Positions 43,660 to 52,222 of a stretch of 64,000 nt of DNA are shown one piece after another; position 1 is the stretch's first letter, and each line of letters opens with the position of its first letter. A model generated the notes under the pieces. It worked only from the letters and a program-made list of their open reading frames with translations, searched no databases and was not told the DNA's origin. The translations under genes were made by a program, and so were the position numbers. Where the stretch lies: NCBI GenBank assembly GCA_039801085.1, contig JBDRTY010000002.1:443339-507338 (forward strand). The letters run 5' to 3'. The stretch comes from a candidate division WOR-3 bacterium. Its GTDB lineage: Bacteria; Hydrothermota; Tepidihabitantia; Tepidihabitantales; Tepidihabitantaceae.

Positions 43660-44622
43660 CTATTTGGAGCGGACTTGGCGGAGTGCCGCCTCGTGCTCCT
43701 GCGGGGTGCGGGAGAATATGTGGGTGCCGTCGCCGCGGGCGACAAAGAAGAGGTAGTTGTGTTCTGCGGGATGCAGGACCGCGCGCAGCGCCTGTTTGCC
43801 TGGGTTGCAGATCGGTCCGGGCGGAAGTCCTGGGTGGAGATAGGTGTTGTAAGGGGAATCAATCTTCAGGTCCTCATTGGAGAGCCGTTCCTTGGGCTGG
43901 GGCAGGATGAACTGGACCGTGGCACAGGACTGGAGCGGGATGTGGCGCCGGAGCCGGTTGAGGAAGACACCGGCGATGACCGGAAACTCCTCCGGTACCC
44001 GCGCCTCCTTTTCCACGATTGATGCCAGTATCACCACCTGCGGTTCGCTGAGGGCGGTCCGGCTTTCCCGGCGGAGCGATTCATAGGTGGCGCGGAACTG
44101 GTGGACGAGCCGGCGGACGAGGTGACGGGGGTCAGAGCCGGTCTGGAATTCGTAGGTCTCGGGAAAGAGCCAGCCCTCAGCAGTGGCAAGGGGAATGTCA
44201 AGGGAGCGCAATAGCGCCGTGTCGGCGCAGGCGGTAAGGAAGGAGTCTGCCGGGCAGATGCCGTTTTCGGCGAGGATTTTCGCAATCTGGCGGGTGGTTG
44301 CTCCTTCCGGAATGGTGACGAAGAGGAATGCCGGGGTTTCGCGCGCAAGCATCTTGAGTACCAGTTTCGGATCGGAGTTGGGGATGAACCGGTAGCGGCC
44401 GGGCTGGATGCGCTGGTCATAGCGGTCAAGCCGGGCAATGAGCTGAAAGATCAGGGCGGAGCTGATGATGCCCTTTTCCTTGAGGGCGGTGGCAATTTCC
44501 AGAATTGACATGCCGGGTTTGATGACCACCTCCCGTTTCGGTCCGGTGTAGTCGGGGGGAGCCGGTTCGGAGCAGAAAAGGCAGAGGGAGAGCAGGGCGC
44601 AGAGCAGGAAACGGATTGTCAT
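43660..44622 (-). CDS. mltG: Endolytic murein transglycosylase MltG
   Basis: 320 residues. Short N-terminal hydrophobic signal with a possible lipobox (LCLFCSEP), a LysM-like segment (MSILEIATALKEKGIIS) and the YceG/MltG catalytic region with LFPETYEF, the catalytic Glu in ILASIVEKEA and SPYNTYLHPGLPPGPI. It cleaves nascent peptidoglycan and sets glycan chain ends. The ATG overlaps the ruvX stop (ATGA), so the two genes are coupled as in many bacteria. Confidence 0.93.
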   Translation of the reverse strand: MTIRFLLCALLSLCLFCSEPAPPDYTGPKREVVIKPGMSILEIATALKEKGIISSALIFQLIARLDRYDQRIQPGRYRFIPNSDPKLVLKMLARETPAFLFVTIPEGATTRQIAKILAENGICPADSFLTACADTALLRSLDIPLATAEGWLFPETYEFQTGSDPRHLVRRLVHQFRATYESLRRESRTALSEPQVVILASIVEKEARVPEEFPVIAGVFLNRLRRHIPLQSCATVQFILPQPKERLSNEDLKIDSPYNTYLHPGLPPGPICNPGKQALRAVLHPAEHNYLFFVARGDGTHIFSRTPQEHEAALRQVRSK

Positions 44623-45074
44623 TCCCGGACTCCAGTTGCCTTGCGGCAGCTCCGGATCCAGTTGAGGTAGTCCTCAAGGATGATCGTGGCGGCGATGCGG
44701 TCGAGCGGTGATTCGGCACCAGGACGCTGCCGGAACGGAATGCCGTGGACTTCGGTGTAAATCTGCTGGGCATAGCGGGTGGAAAGGCGTTCGTCAAACA
44801 GTTCCACCGGCAGATGGAGCTGACGGGCAATACGGGAGGCGAGCAGGCGGATCTTTTCACTACGGCTGCTGGGTTTGCCGGAAAGGCTCAGCGGCAGACC
44901 GATCACAATCAGGTCAATCTCATACTGTTTCACCAGCCGGCTGACCGCAGATATGAGCTCCTCGTCGTTCTTGTGGGTGATGGTTGTGAGACTCTGGGCG
45001 ATAGTGCGGGTTTCGTCTGAGATGGCAACACCGGTGCGCCTTTCACCGTAATCAAGGCAGAGGATCCGGGACAT
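44619..45074 (-). CDS. ruvX: Pre-16S rRNA nuclease / Holliday-junction resolvase homologue
   Basis: 151 residues from ATG 45074: RNase H-like YqgF fold with ILCLDYGERRTGVAISDE, LIVIGLPLSLSG and the C-terminal acidic motif SPLDRIAATIILEDYL. It functions in 16S 5'-end maturation. A start at 45125 is open but falls upstream of a promoter whose -10 ends 8 nt before 45074, so the shorter form is chosen. Confidence 0.9.
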   Translation of the reverse strand: MSRILCLDYGERRTGVAISDETRTIAQSLTTITHKNDEELISAVSRLVKQYEIDLIVIGLPLSLSGKPSSRSEKIRLLASRIARQLHLPVELFDERLSTRYAQQIYTEVHGIPFRQRPGAESPLDRIAATIILEDYLNWIRSCRKATGVRE

Positions 45075-45082
45075 TGGATAAA

Positions 45083-45111
45083 AGTTTAGCCCAGAACCCG
45101 GTTTTTGTCCA
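45083..45111 (-). promoter_or_regulatory. ruvX-mltG promoter
   Basis: Minus strand TGGACA (45111-45106), 17-bp spacer, TAAACT (45088-45083), 8 nt to the ATG at 45074. Confidence 0.6.
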
Positions 45112-45131
45112 GTGGTGAAAGGCAATGTTTT

Positions 45132-45159
45132 TTGACTTTGACACCGGTTCGGATATATT
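45132..45159 (+). promoter_or_regulatory. lysS promoter
   Basis: TTGACT (45132-45137), 16-bp spacer, TATATT (45154-45159), 9 nt to the ATG at 45169. Diverges from the ruvX promoter. Confidence 0.65.
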
Positions 45160-45168
45160 TAGCCCGAT

Positions 45169-46644
45169 ATGAACGAAGCAAAGCTACCGGATGATTTTGA
45201 ACCGTCTTTACAGCAGCGGGAAATCCGGCTGCAGAAGCTGAATCAGCTGCGGGCAGGTGGTATTCTGCCCTATGCCTATCACTACCGGCGGACTCATCTG
45301 AGTCAGGAGGTGATCGGCAGTTTTGAGGAGCTGAACGGGAAAGAGGTGCGGGTTGCCGGCAGGGTGATGTCCTGGCGCCGGCACGGCAAGACCCGCTTTG
45401 CCCATATTCTGGATGGCGCGGGACGGCTCCAGCTTTATTTCCGGCAGGATGTGCTGGGAGCAGAGAATTACGAACAGCTGGAGCTGGTGGACATCGGTGA
45501 TATCATCGGCGTGGCAGGGGAGGTTTTCCGGACGAAGACCGGTGAGGTTACTGTCAATGTCCGGGAGTGGACACTGCTGAGCAAGTCGCTTCTGCCCCTG
45601 CCGGAGAAGTTTCACGGACTGCGGGATGTGGAACAGCGCTACCGGCAGCGGTATGTGGATCTGATTGTCAATGCCGAATCCCGGCGGGTGTTTGAACTGC
45701 GTTCCCGGATCATCCGGCTGATCCGACAGTTTCTGGATGAGCGGGGTTTTGTTGAGGTGGAGACGCCGGTGCTTCAGCCGATTTATGGCGGTGCCGCTGC
45801 CCGGCCGTTTGTTACCTATTACAATGTGCTGGAGCAGGAGATGTTTCTCCGGATCTCGGATGAACTGTATCTCAAACGGCTGATCGTGGGCGGTCTGGAG
45901 CGGGTCTATGAGATCGGCAAGGACTTCCGGAATGAGGGGCTGGACCGGACCCACAACCCGGAATTTACCCAGCTGGAGCTGTATCAGGCGTATGCCGATT
46001 ATCATGATATGATGGCGCTGGTCGAGGAGCTGTTCCGGTTTCTGGCGCAGAGCCTTTTCGGTAGCACTGAAATTGAATACTGCGGTCAGCGGGTGGATTT
46101 CGGCAAACCATGGCAGCGGGTGCGGTTTGTTGAGGCGCTCCGGGAGAGGCTCGGTGCCGACCCGTTGGAGCTGACCGATGAGCAGCTGCGGACGGCGGCG
46201 CAGACCGCCGGGATTGATGTCAAGCCTGGGACGACGCGGGCAAAGCTGCTGGACAAGCTGTTCAGCGAACTGATTCAGGACCGGCTGATCGAGCCGGCCT
46301 TTGTCCTTGACCATCCGAAGGAGACGACCCCGCTCGCCAAACCGCACCGGCAGGACCCGAGGCTGGTGGAACGGTTTGAGCCGGTGGTCTGCGGGATGGA
46401 GATCGGCAATGCCTTCAGCGAGCTCAACGATCCGCTGGAGCAGCGGGAGCGGTTTATTGAGGGGGTGAAGCGGAATGAGGAGTTTGCCACCGTGGATGAT
46501 GACTACTGCACTGCACTGGAATACGGTCTGCCACCGACCGGTGGATTAGGGATTGGGATTGACCGGCTGGTGATGCTGTTTACCAATCAGGACTCAATCC
46601 GGGATGTGATTCTCTTTCCCCAGCTGAAGAAAGCCAGCGGATGA
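45169..46644 (+). CDS. lysS: Lysine-tRNA ligase, class II
   Basis: 491 residues. N-terminal OB-fold anticodon domain (VRVAGRVMSWRRHGKTRFAH) and class II catalytic core: motif 1 around RQFLDERGFVEVETPVL, motif 2 FRNEGLDRTHNPEFTQLE, motif 3 GLGIGIDRLVMLF. Full length. It has an extra acidic/helical insertion (about residues 310-365) before motif 3. First gene of a long run: lysS, lolC-like, lolD-like, mcsA, mcsB, selA. Confidence 0.96.
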   Translation: MNEAKLPDDFEPSLQQREIRLQKLNQLRAGGILPYAYHYRRTHLSQEVIGSFEELNGKEVRVAGRVMSWRRHGKTRFAHILDGAGRLQLYFRQDVLGAENYEQLELVDIGDIIGVAGEVFRTKTGEVTVNVREWTLLSKSLLPLPEKFHGLRDVEQRYRQRYVDLIVNAESRRVFELRSRIIRLIRQFLDERGFVEVETPVLQPIYGGAAARPFVTYYNVLEQEMFLRISDELYLKRLIVGGLERVYEIGKDFRNEGLDRTHNPEFTQLELYQAYADYHDMMALVEELFRFLAQSLFGSTEIEYCGQRVDFGKPWQRVRFVEALRERLGADPLELTDEQLRTAAQTAGIDVKPGTTRAKLLDKLFSELIQDRLIEPAFVLDHPKETTPLAKPHRQDPRLVERFEPVVCGMEIGNAFSELNDPLEQRERFIEGVKRNEEFATVDDDYCTALEYGLPPTGGLGIGIDRLVMLFTNQDSIRDVILFPQLKKASG

Positions 46645-47867
46645 TTTCCGGTTTTGAGTTTTTCGTCGCCCGGCGCTATCTCCGGGGCCGGAGCCGGCAG
46701 CTGCTTTCCGGTCCGAGTGCGATCGCAATGGGCGGTGTGTTTGTCGGGGTAGCGGCGATCATCATTGTCCTTTCAGTGGAAAATGGATTTCACAAGGAGC
46801 TCCGGGACCGGATTCTGGGTGCATCACCCCATATTACGGTTTCCCAGTTCGGTTACCAGCCGGTGGCCTATCAGGGTGAACAGGATTCACTCGTCCGCAA
46901 AATCCGGCAGGTGCCGGGTGTTGTTGAAGTGGCACCTTTCATCTATACGAAGATTCTGATCCGAGCCGGGTCGCTGGTGGAGGGCGGTGTGGTCAAGGGT
47001 GTAGAGCCGGAGCTGGAAAGGAAAATGACCCAGCTTGCGGGCAGTGTAATTGAGGGCGAATTTGCGCTGGATTCCGCCGGCGCGGTGATCGGCAGTGAGC
47101 TGGCGCGGAGTCTGGGCGTTTTTGTCGGCGATGAGATTGTGCTCTTTACGCCGGCGGCTGGCACCGCAACACCGGTCGGTTATCTGCCCCGGACGAAGAC
47201 CTTCCGGGTGCGGGGGATTTTTGATGCCGGGATGTATGAATACAATGCCAGTTTTGTGTTTGTCGGTTTGCGGGATCTGCAGCAGTTTCTGGGAATGCGG
47301 GGGGTGGTGAGCGGATATGAAGTGCGGTGTTCTGAACCGCTGGATGCGAGCCGGGTTGCCAGAAGGGTTGCCAGTGTGCTGGGGGTACCGTTCCGGGCAA
47401 CCGACTGGATCGCCCAGAACAAGAATCTGTTTACCGCATTGCGGCTGGAAAAGGTGGTGACATTCATTGTGCTGGTGCTGATTGTGCTCGTGGCAGCGTT
47501 CAACATCGTCGGGATGCTGACGATGATGGTCATGCGCAAGACCCGGGAGATCGGAATCCTGAAGACGATTGGTGCCCGCTCACCGAGCATCACCCGGATT
47601 TTCATGCTGGTCGGGCTGATGATCGGTATCCTGGGAACTGCGGGTGGTGCGATCTTCGGGTTTGTGGTATCCTGGCTTTTGAACCGTTACCGGTTTGTGA
47701 ATCTGCCCGGAGATGTGTATTTCATCAAGAATCTGCCGGTACAGATGCAGTGGCAGGATTTTGCCATTGTCTGCACATCGGCGCTGGTAATTACCTTTGT
47801 AGCGACATTCTATCCGGCATACCGGGCGGCAAGACTGCAACCGGTGGAGGCGATCCGCTATGAATGA
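46641..47867 (+). CDS. Lipoprotein-releasing-type ABC permease (LolC/E-like)
   Basis: 408 residues. One N-terminal transmembrane helix, a large periplasmic domain and three C-terminal helices ending in TFYPAYRAARLQPVEAIRYE, the FtsX/LolC layout. The N-terminal FEFFVARRYLRGR and coupling loop MVMRKTREIGILKTIGA are family hallmarks. It should extract lipoproteins from the inner membrane, implying an outer membrane. Overlaps lysS by 4 bp and the ATPase gene by 8 bp. Only one permease gene is present, so a homodimer is likely. Confidence 0.88.
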   Translation: MISGFEFFVARRYLRGRSRQLLSGPSAIAMGGVFVGVAAIIIVLSVENGFHKELRDRILGASPHITVSQFGYQPVAYQGEQDSLVRKIRQVPGVVEVAPFIYTKILIRAGSLVEGGVVKGVEPELERKMTQLAGSVIEGEFALDSAGAVIGSELARSLGVFVGDEIVLFTPAAGTATPVGYLPRTKTFRVRGIFDAGMYEYNASFVFVGLRDLQQFLGMRGVVSGYEVRCSEPLDASRVARRVASVLGVPFRATDWIAQNKNLFTALRLEKVVTFIVLVLIVLVAAFNIVGMLTMMVMRKTREIGILKTIGARSPSITRIFMLVGLMIGILGTAGGAIFGFVVSWLLNRYRFVNLPGDVYFIKNLPVQMQWQDFAIVCTSALVITFVATFYPAYRAARLQPVEAIRYE

Positions 47868-48546
47868 AAAAGGAGGCGCTGCGCCGGTGCTGATTGCCGA
47901 GGATATCTGGCGTAGTTTTCAGACCGGACCGGAACGGCTGGAGGTGCTCAAGGGGGTGAATCTGACCGTGGCGCCGGGTGAGCTGGTAGCGATTGTCGGA
48001 CCATCGGGTTCAGGCAAGTCAACACTCCTGCATATTCTGGGCGGGCTGGACCGGCCGGACCGGGGGCGGGTGGTGCTTGATTCCTGCGATATTTTCCAGT
48101 ATCCTGAAGATAGGTTGCCGGAGTTCAGAAGCAGGAAGGTTGGTTTTGTGTTTCAGTTTCATCATCTGCTGAACGAGTTTACCGTTATGGAAAATGTGGC
48201 GATACCGCTGCTCGTTGCCGGGGTTGAGAAAAAACGGGCGCTGGCACAGGCTGAGGCGGTGCTTGAGGAGGTCGGGTTTGTTACCCGGTGGCAGCACAAG
48301 CCGGCAGAACTTTCCGGTGGGGAACGGGCGCTGGTGGCGGTCGCCCGGGCGCTGGCAAATTCACCGGCAATCGTGTTTGCCGATGAGCCGACCGGCAACC
48401 TAGACAGCCGGTCAACCGAGATGCTCGTTGAACTTCTGGTCAGGCTGTGCCACAACGGCAGGACGATGCTGGTCGTGACTCATAATGAGCGGGTGGCAGG
48501 ACGGGCAGACCGGAAACTGGAACTGAAGGACGGGAAGCTGGGTTAG
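47860..48546 (+). CDS. lolD: Lipoprotein-releasing-type ABC ATPase (LolD-like)
   Basis: 228 residues: Walker A (GPSGSGKSTLLH), Q-loop (FVFQFHHLLNEFTVMENV, the LolD/MacB-type pattern), signature (LSGGERAL), Walker B (IVFADEPTGNLDSRS) and H-loop (VVTHNE). ATPase partner of the preceding permease, with which it overlaps. Confidence 0.9.
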   Translation: MNEKGGAAPVLIAEDIWRSFQTGPERLEVLKGVNLTVAPGELVAIVGPSGSGKSTLLHILGGLDRPDRGRVVLDSCDIFQYPEDRLPEFRSRKVGFVFQFHHLLNEFTVMENVAIPLLVAGVEKKRALAQAEAVLEEVGFVTRWQHKPAELSGGERALVAVARALANSPAIVFADEPTGNLDSRSTEMLVELLVRLCHNGRTMLVVTHNERVAGRADRKLELKDGKLG

Positions 48547-48548
48547 CG

Positions 48549-49067
48549 ATGGCTGAAGGAGGCAAGACGGTGAAGATCTGCGATCTTTGCGGTAAGCGGG
48601 AGGCGTCACTGAGCGTCCGGCAGCTGGACAAGGAGGGCCGGGCGACCGAGCTGGCAATCTGTGCGGAGTGTGCCAAGAAGCGGGGGTTTACCAGTGTGGA
48701 GGATTTGAAGAAGAACGCAGCCGAAATTCTGGCAGAGCTCAAGGCGAAGGTCGGGGAGCAGGATGAGACAAGGGTATGTCCACGCTGCAGGCTCAGTTAT
48801 GCCGATTTCAAGAAATCGGGCCGGCTCGGCTGTGCAGAATGTTACCGGACTTTTGCCGAGCTGTTAGCGCCACTGGTGCGCCGTCTGCATGGCTCGGTGC
48901 AGCATGTGGGCAAGGGAAGACAGAGGGGGAGAAAACGGGCGCAGGAGCGGCTGGAGCTGGCGCGGCTGCGGGCGGAGCTGGAACAGGCGATTCAGGATGA
49001 GGATTATGAGCGGGCGGCGTTATTGCGTGACCGGCTGAAACGGGCAGAAGGAGAGGGTGCATCATGA
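48549..49067 (+). CDS. mcsA: McsA-like zinc-binding UVR-motif protein
   Basis: 172 residues. N-terminal zinc sites (CDLCGK, CAECAK), a second pair (CPRCRLSYADFKKSGRLGC), and a C-terminal UVR motif (RAELEQAIQDEDYERAALLR). McsA activates the arginine kinase McsB, encoded next with a 4-bp overlap. In Firmicutes these sit with ctsR and clpC; neither is present here. Confidence 0.88.
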   Translation: MAEGGKTVKICDLCGKREASLSVRQLDKEGRATELAICAECAKKRGFTSVEDLKKNAAEILAELKAKVGEQDETRVCPRCRLSYADFKKSGRLGCAECYRTFAELLAPLVRRLHGSVQHVGKGRQRGRKRAQERLELARLRAELEQAIQDEDYERAALLRDRLKRAEGEGAS

Positions 49068-50107
49068 ATCTGGTGCCGGAAAAGGTCGGGGCATGGCTGA
49101 GTGATACCGGACCGGAGGGAGATGTGGTGATTTCAACCCGGGTCCGGTTTGCCCGGAATATCGAGGATGTACCTTTTCCTGGGAGGATGAAGTTCAGTGA
49201 GGCGGAGCTGGTGCTGGATACGGTGCACTGGGCACTTGAGGAAAGCGGATATCTAAAGGAGGGCAAGTTTTTTGAGCCGGGGATGCTGGGGCAGGATGAT
49301 GGTCTTTATTTTGTAGAACGGCATCTGGCATCGCCCGATTTTATTGCCAGCAGAAGCCCGCGGGGGCTGTTTGTTTCCACTGATGAACGGCTGAGTGTAA
49401 TGATTAACGAAGAGGACCATCTGCGGTTTCAGGCGCTGGCTGCGGGTCTGGATTTTGCCACTGCCTTCAAGCTGGCAGCTGATCTGGATGAAAGGCTGGA
49501 GACCCAGCTGGAATATGCATTTTCCGAGGAGTTCGGATTTCTGACCGCCTGCCCAACCAATCTGGGAACCGGGATGAGAGCCTCGGTATTTCTGCATCTC
49601 CCGGCACTGGTGCTGACGCGCGAAATTGAGAAGGTGCTGCGCGGGGCATATGCGGTCGGACTGCTGGTGCGCGGGATTTACGGCGAGGGCAGCGAGACCC
49701 GGGGTAATCTGTTTCAGATTTCCAATCAGCGGACCCTCGGGCAGTCAGAGGCGGAGATCATTGAGGTGCTGACTAGCGTCAGCCGGCAGATTATCGACTA
49801 CGAGCGGAAGGCGCGCGAATATCTGATGCATAACCTGCGGGTGGAGATTGAGGACAAAGTATTCCGGTCGCTCGGGATTCTGCGCGGGGCACGCATCATC
49901 TCGTCGGATGAGGCAACTAATCTACTGGCGACCGTGCGGTTCGGGGTGATCCTGGGTATCATCAATGAGCTGAAGATGAGCGAGGTTTCCCAGCTGCTGG
50001 TGCTCATCCGGCCGGCAAATCTGCAGGTGATTATCGGCGAGAAGCTGACACCGGCAGAGCGGGATGAGCGCCGGGCAACATTTATCCGCCAGAAACTGGT
50101 GAGGTGA
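49064..50107 (+). CDS. mcsB: Protein-arginine kinase McsB
   Basis: 347 residues, ATP:guanido phosphotransferase family. VISTRVRFARNIEDVPFPG at the N-terminus, nucleotide-binding arginines and the FLTACPTNLGTGMRASVFLH motif that marks McsB. It phosphorylates arginines in proteins, marking them for ClpCP or modulating regulators. Coupled to mcsA and, by GTGA overlap, to selA. Confidence 0.92.
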   Translation: MNLVPEKVGAWLSDTGPEGDVVISTRVRFARNIEDVPFPGRMKFSEAELVLDTVHWALEESGYLKEGKFFEPGMLGQDDGLYFVERHLASPDFIASRSPRGLFVSTDERLSVMINEEDHLRFQALAAGLDFATAFKLAADLDERLETQLEYAFSEEFGFLTACPTNLGTGMRASVFLHLPALVLTREIEKVLRGAYAVGLLVRGIYGEGSETRGNLFQISNQRTLGQSEAEIIEVLTSVSRQIIDYERKAREYLMHNLRVEIEDKVFRSLGILRGARIISSDEATNLLATVRFGVILGIINELKMSEVSQLLVLIRPANLQVIIGEKLTPAERDERRATFIRQKLVR

Positions 50108-51501
50108 AGGTGCTGCTGGATAACGAGAAACAGGCGAGATTGCAGCAGCTGCCCGCAGTGGAAAGGCTATTTAATGATGAACGGGTCCGGCAGGCGGCGG
50201 GAACGCTTCATCCCCGGCTCATCAAGCGGATTATCCGGGATTATCTCCAGGAGGTGCGCAGCGAAATTATCAACGGCAGGGATACTCAATTCAGTTTTGA
50301 GGAACTGGAACTCCGGCTGCTTGTTGCCCGCAAACCGACCCTGACCCGGGCGATCAACGGGCTGGGAGTGGTCCTGCACACCGGGCTGGGAAGGGCACCG
50401 CTGCCCAAGGTGGCGCAGGCGGCACTGATTGATGTCAGTGAGCATTTCTCGGCACTGGAGATCAATCTGCTTGACGGCCGGCGCGGCAGCCGGTATCAGC
50501 ATGTTGAGCCGCTGCTCTGCGAACTGACTGGTGCAGAGGCGGCACTGGTGGTGAATAACAACTGTGCAGCGACACTGCTCATTCTCTCCACGATTGCCAA
50601 AGGCAGGGAGGTGATTGTCTCCCGCGGGCAGCTGATTGAGATCGGGGGTTCGTTCCGGATTCCGGATGTGATGCTCCAGAGCGGCTGCCGGATGGTGGAG
50701 GTGGGAACGACTAACCGCACTCATCTCCGGGATTATGAAAATGCGATTACATCGGAGACCGGAGCGATCCTGAGGGTTCATACCTCAAATTACCGGATTA
50801 TCGGTTTCACCAAGGAGGTCCCGCTGGAGGAGCTGGTGGCACTGGGCAGGAAGTACTCAATTCCGGTAATTGATGATCTGGGATCCGGAGCGCTGCTTGA
50901 CCTTTCCAGGTACGGGCTGCCCAAGGAACCGGTAGTAAGCGAGTCAATCGCTGCCGGCGCGGATGTGGTCTGCTTTTCCGGAGACAAGCTGATCGGTGCC
51001 GGTCAGGCAGGGATCATTGTCGGGAAAAGGGAGCTGATTTCGAAGATGAAGAAACATCCGCTGACCCGGGCATTGCGCTGTGACAAGCTGACTTATGCGG
51101 TTCTGGAGCGGACGCTGGAGCTGTTTCTTGATGAGGAGCGGGTGATGCGTGAGCATCCGTTGTTCCAGATTTTACTCAAGTCGCCAGCCGAGATGCAGGA
51201 GCAGGCGCGACAGCTGCTTAACGCGGTGCAGAAACGGCTGGCAGGCCGGGCGCGGTTTGAGATCAAACCGACCCGGGCGGAGGTGGGCGGTGGTTCGCTG
51301 GCAACCGAAAGTCTGGAGTCAGTCGCAGTGGCGGTCCAGCCGGTTAATATCAGTGTGGATGAGCTGGCACGGCGGATGCGCCTGTTCCGGCCGCCGGTTT
51401 TCGGCCGGGTGGTGCAGGATGAATATCTGCTTGACTTCCGCACCATTCGCGCCGATGAGATTGCAATTATTGCTGAGGCATTGATTCAGGCACTGGCTTA
51501 A
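50104..51501 (+). CDS. selA: L-seryl-tRNA(Sec) selenium transferase
   Basis: 465 residues, full length for SelA. N-terminal helical domain (LPAVERLFNDERVRQAAG) and a fold-I PLP domain with NNNCAATLLILSTIAKGREV, EVGTTNRTHLRDYENAI and the PLP lysine in FSGDKLIGAGQAGII. It converts Ser-tRNA(Sec) to Sec-tRNA(Sec) and implies selenocysteine use. selB, selD and tRNA-Sec are not in the window. GTG start overlaps the mcsB stop. Confidence 0.94.
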   Translation: MKVLLDNEKQARLQQLPAVERLFNDERVRQAAGTLHPRLIKRIIRDYLQEVRSEIINGRDTQFSFEELELRLLVARKPTLTRAINGLGVVLHTGLGRAPLPKVAQAALIDVSEHFSALEINLLDGRRGSRYQHVEPLLCELTGAEAALVVNNNCAATLLILSTIAKGREVIVSRGQLIEIGGSFRIPDVMLQSGCRMVEVGTTNRTHLRDYENAITSETGAILRVHTSNYRIIGFTKEVPLEELVALGRKYSIPVIDDLGSGALLDLSRYGLPKEPVVSESIAAGADVVCFSGDKLIGAGQAGIIVGKRELISKMKKHPLTRALRCDKLTYAVLERTLELFLDEERVMREHPLFQILLKSPAEMQEQARQLLNAVQKRLAGRARFEIKPTRAEVGGGSLATESLESVAVAVQPVNISVDELARRMRLFRPPVFGRVVQDEYLLDFRTIRADEIAIIAEALIQALA

Positions 51502-51561
51502 TCGCGGTCAGCGGTTCGGCCGGCAGTTATGGCAGGGTGCCGGTTCCAAATTGAGTGCGGG

Positions 51562-51589
51562 TTGACAGCAGTTTATCGTTGAATACACT
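51562..51589 (+). promoter_or_regulatory. purN promoter
   Basis: TTGACA (51562-51567), 16-bp spacer, TACACT (51584-51589), 6 nt to the GTG at 51596. Confidence 0.65.
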
Positions 51590-51595
51590 GATTAG

Positions 51596-52222
51596 GTGGC
51601 AATAAAAAAGAATATCGCAGTGCTGGCATCGGGCCGGGGGACCAATTTTGAGGCGCTCGCCCGTGCCTGTCAGCATCCGGATTTTCCTGCCGAACTGAAA
51701 ATCCTGGTGGTAAATGTGCCGGACGCGCCGGTGCTCGCCCGGGCGGAAAACTACGGGATCAGCACGGCGGTGGTTGATCACCGGCAGTTCCGGAAGCGGC
51801 GAGATTTTGAAGCTGAGGTGATCAGGCTGCTTGAGCCTTACGGGATTGATCTGGTCTGTCTGGCAGGCTTCAACCGGATTCTTACCGGCTGTTTTCTTGA
51901 ACGGTTTCCGATGCGGATCATGAACATCCATCCCTCACTGCTGCCGGCATTTGCCGGACTGCAGGGGCTGGAGGTGCACCGGGCAGTGATTGAATATGGA
52001 GTGAAGGTTACCGGCTGCACCGTCCATTTTGTCACTGGCGATCTGGATGCCGGTCCGATTATTGTCCAGCGGGCGATTCCGGTGCGGGATGAAGATACGC
52101 CGGAATCGCTGGCGGTACGGGTGCTGGTTGAGGAGCATCAGGCGTATCCCCTGGCGGTCCGGCTGTTCTGCGAAGACCGGCTTATTCTGGCTGGCAGGCG
52201 GGTGCTCGTTCGCGCTCAATGA
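51596..52222 (+). CDS. purN: Phosphoribosylglycinamide formyltransferase
   Basis: 208 residues. Phosphate-binding loop ASGRGTNFEAL, catalytic MNIHPSLLPAF (Asn and His), GCTVHFVTGDLDAGPII with the catalytic Asp. Uses 10-formyl-THF to formylate GAR in purine synthesis. GTG start follows a promoter by 6 nt. Ends with ATGA overlap on the oxidoreductase gene. No other pur genes nearby. Confidence 0.94.
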   Translation: MAIKKNIAVLASGRGTNFEALARACQHPDFPAELKILVVNVPDAPVLARAENYGISTAVVDHRQFRKRRDFEAEVIRLLEPYGIDLVCLAGFNRILTGCFLERFPMRIMNIHPSLLPAFAGLQGLEVHRAVIEYGVKVTGCTVHFVTGDLDAGPIIVQRAIPVRDEDTPESLAVRVLVEEHQAYPLAVRLFCEDRLILAGRRVLVRAQ

